The translations under genes and the position numbers were made by a program. Source: Tubulanus polymorphus (taxonomy: Eukaryota > Nemertea > Palaeonemertea > Tubulaniformes > Tubulanidae). Taken from it: a stretch of DNA of 64,000 nucleotides. Shown here one piece after another: positions 63,144 to 64,000 of this stretch. The DNA is taken from contig NC_134027.1 of assembly GCF_964204645.1 (NCBI RefSeq), positions 1,786,485 through 1,850,484 of the forward strand, written 5' to 3'. The first letter of the stretch is position 1, and every line of letters begins with the position of its first letter. Below the pieces are notes generated by a model that was not told where the DNA came from, searched no databases, and worked only from the letters and a program-made list of their open reading frames with translations.

Positions 63144-64000
63144 CGACAACCGTCACTGACACACACAATATTCCAAGGGATTACTTTGCCCCACCCTCAC
63201 ATTCATGAAACTCTGCCCGGTATCATTTAGGTCTACAATTTCAATCAGAAATCAGCTCTAAGAATCACTGGCGAATTATTGGATTCTTCTATTCATTCTA
63301 TACTTCCATCAGAAAGTTGTAGTCAAAGTATTGAAAAACCCGAAGCTCATTGATTTCACCAATCTGCCCGTGATGTTATAGGTCTTCACACAAGACATCG
63401 CCCGCTTCTATTGATCATATTCAAATATCGTATCTAGTGATTAAAACATAATTCCTCAGGGACACGAAGGAACACTAGGCTACGTGTTGTTCATGGAATT
63501 TTGAAAGAAAAGCCTTATAAGAATAACCGATATTTATAAACTGCTTTCATCGAGATCGCGGTATTTTCCATTACAGATTAAATCCGTCATATCAGTATTC
63601 ATAAGGAATGAAATGGAAACATACGTGAACTTTCCCCGATTGTTAACAGTCACGTTTTAATGCTCTCCTTGGAATTTTATATGGAAAGTAATCTTGTCCA
63701 AATAGCGCTAAGCCAGACGACTGTTTCCGGATATGCTGTAGATTCAACGTCACTCTTTCTGGCGCAGTTTATATCATTCCGGAAAAGATTTTTTTCTACC
63801 GTATTTTCCGATTGAGAAAACACGGCTTTTGAAGGAAACTTTAGAAACCCTTCACACACACTAGCACCCGGCACTCTCATTTTTTTACAATCATTACCGC
63901 GTTTCGAATAGAAATATCCACCTTCAAGTGGCACGGTTTTTCGCTGATTAATTTCACAATGATGCACAGAATGGTTGCAGTATACGGATCAGAGGGGAGG

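Larger units (their letters stand above)
53958..64000. other. No gene seen to the end of the window
   Basis: Frames of up to 119 codons occur (57632-57991) without recognisable motifs or protein-like composition. Noted structures are a short TA/TG tract near 54630, repeat copies at 58888 and 61943, an 80-bp spaced repeat at 60361 and a perfect palindrome at 63100. Confidence 0.4.

Overview
The window is nuclear DNA from an animal. Genes are split by GT-AG introns, coding density is low, base composition is AT-rich, TA and CT microsatellites are long, and small inverted-repeat elements are frequent. Protein content (an MTSS1/MIM-type actin regulator, a DOK-family adaptor, ribosomal protein L14, a divergent rhodopsin-type receptor) fits a bilaterian invertebrate. 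A lophotrochozoan such as a mollusc, annelid or brachiopod is my best guess, but the sequence alone does not settle the phylum.

Layout. 1-4.3 kb (+): the last three coding exons of an MTSS1/MIM homologue, ending in its WH2 actin-binding motif, followed by eight tandem 87-bp units that carry a tRNA-type T-arm/B box. 4.3-8.1 kb: non-coding, with a TA microsatellite and a 240-bp inverted-repeat element. 8.1-13.3 kb (+): a five-coding-exon gene for a PH-PTB docking protein of about 1145 residues, with an initiator tRNA-Met gene inside one intron and a TATA-type promoter candidate upstream. 13.7-13.9 kb: a foldback element. 14.2-16.7 kb (-): a complete RPL14 gene whose fourth intron holds five tandem C/D-box snoRNA copies and a small TA-flanked transposon inserted between two of them. 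16.7-28.9 kb: mostly non-coding, with a good TATA promoter plus first exon at 20.65-20.76 kb, a long TA tract and several small elements. 29.0-30.0 kb (+): an uninterrupted class A GPCR. 30-64 kb: no gene that I can support; repeats, foldbacks, a CTG/CCG tract, a 330-bp CT tract and tRNA-like fragments.

The genes do not form a pathway. MTSS1 and DOK proteins both act at the cell cortex downstream of receptors, but their adjacency may be chance. The best material for follow-up is the snoRNA array, whose terminal stems covary between copies and whose D-box guides differ while the D'-box guide stays constant, and the armless tRNA-like repeats beside the MTSS1 gene. I did not find a clearly new multi-gene system.
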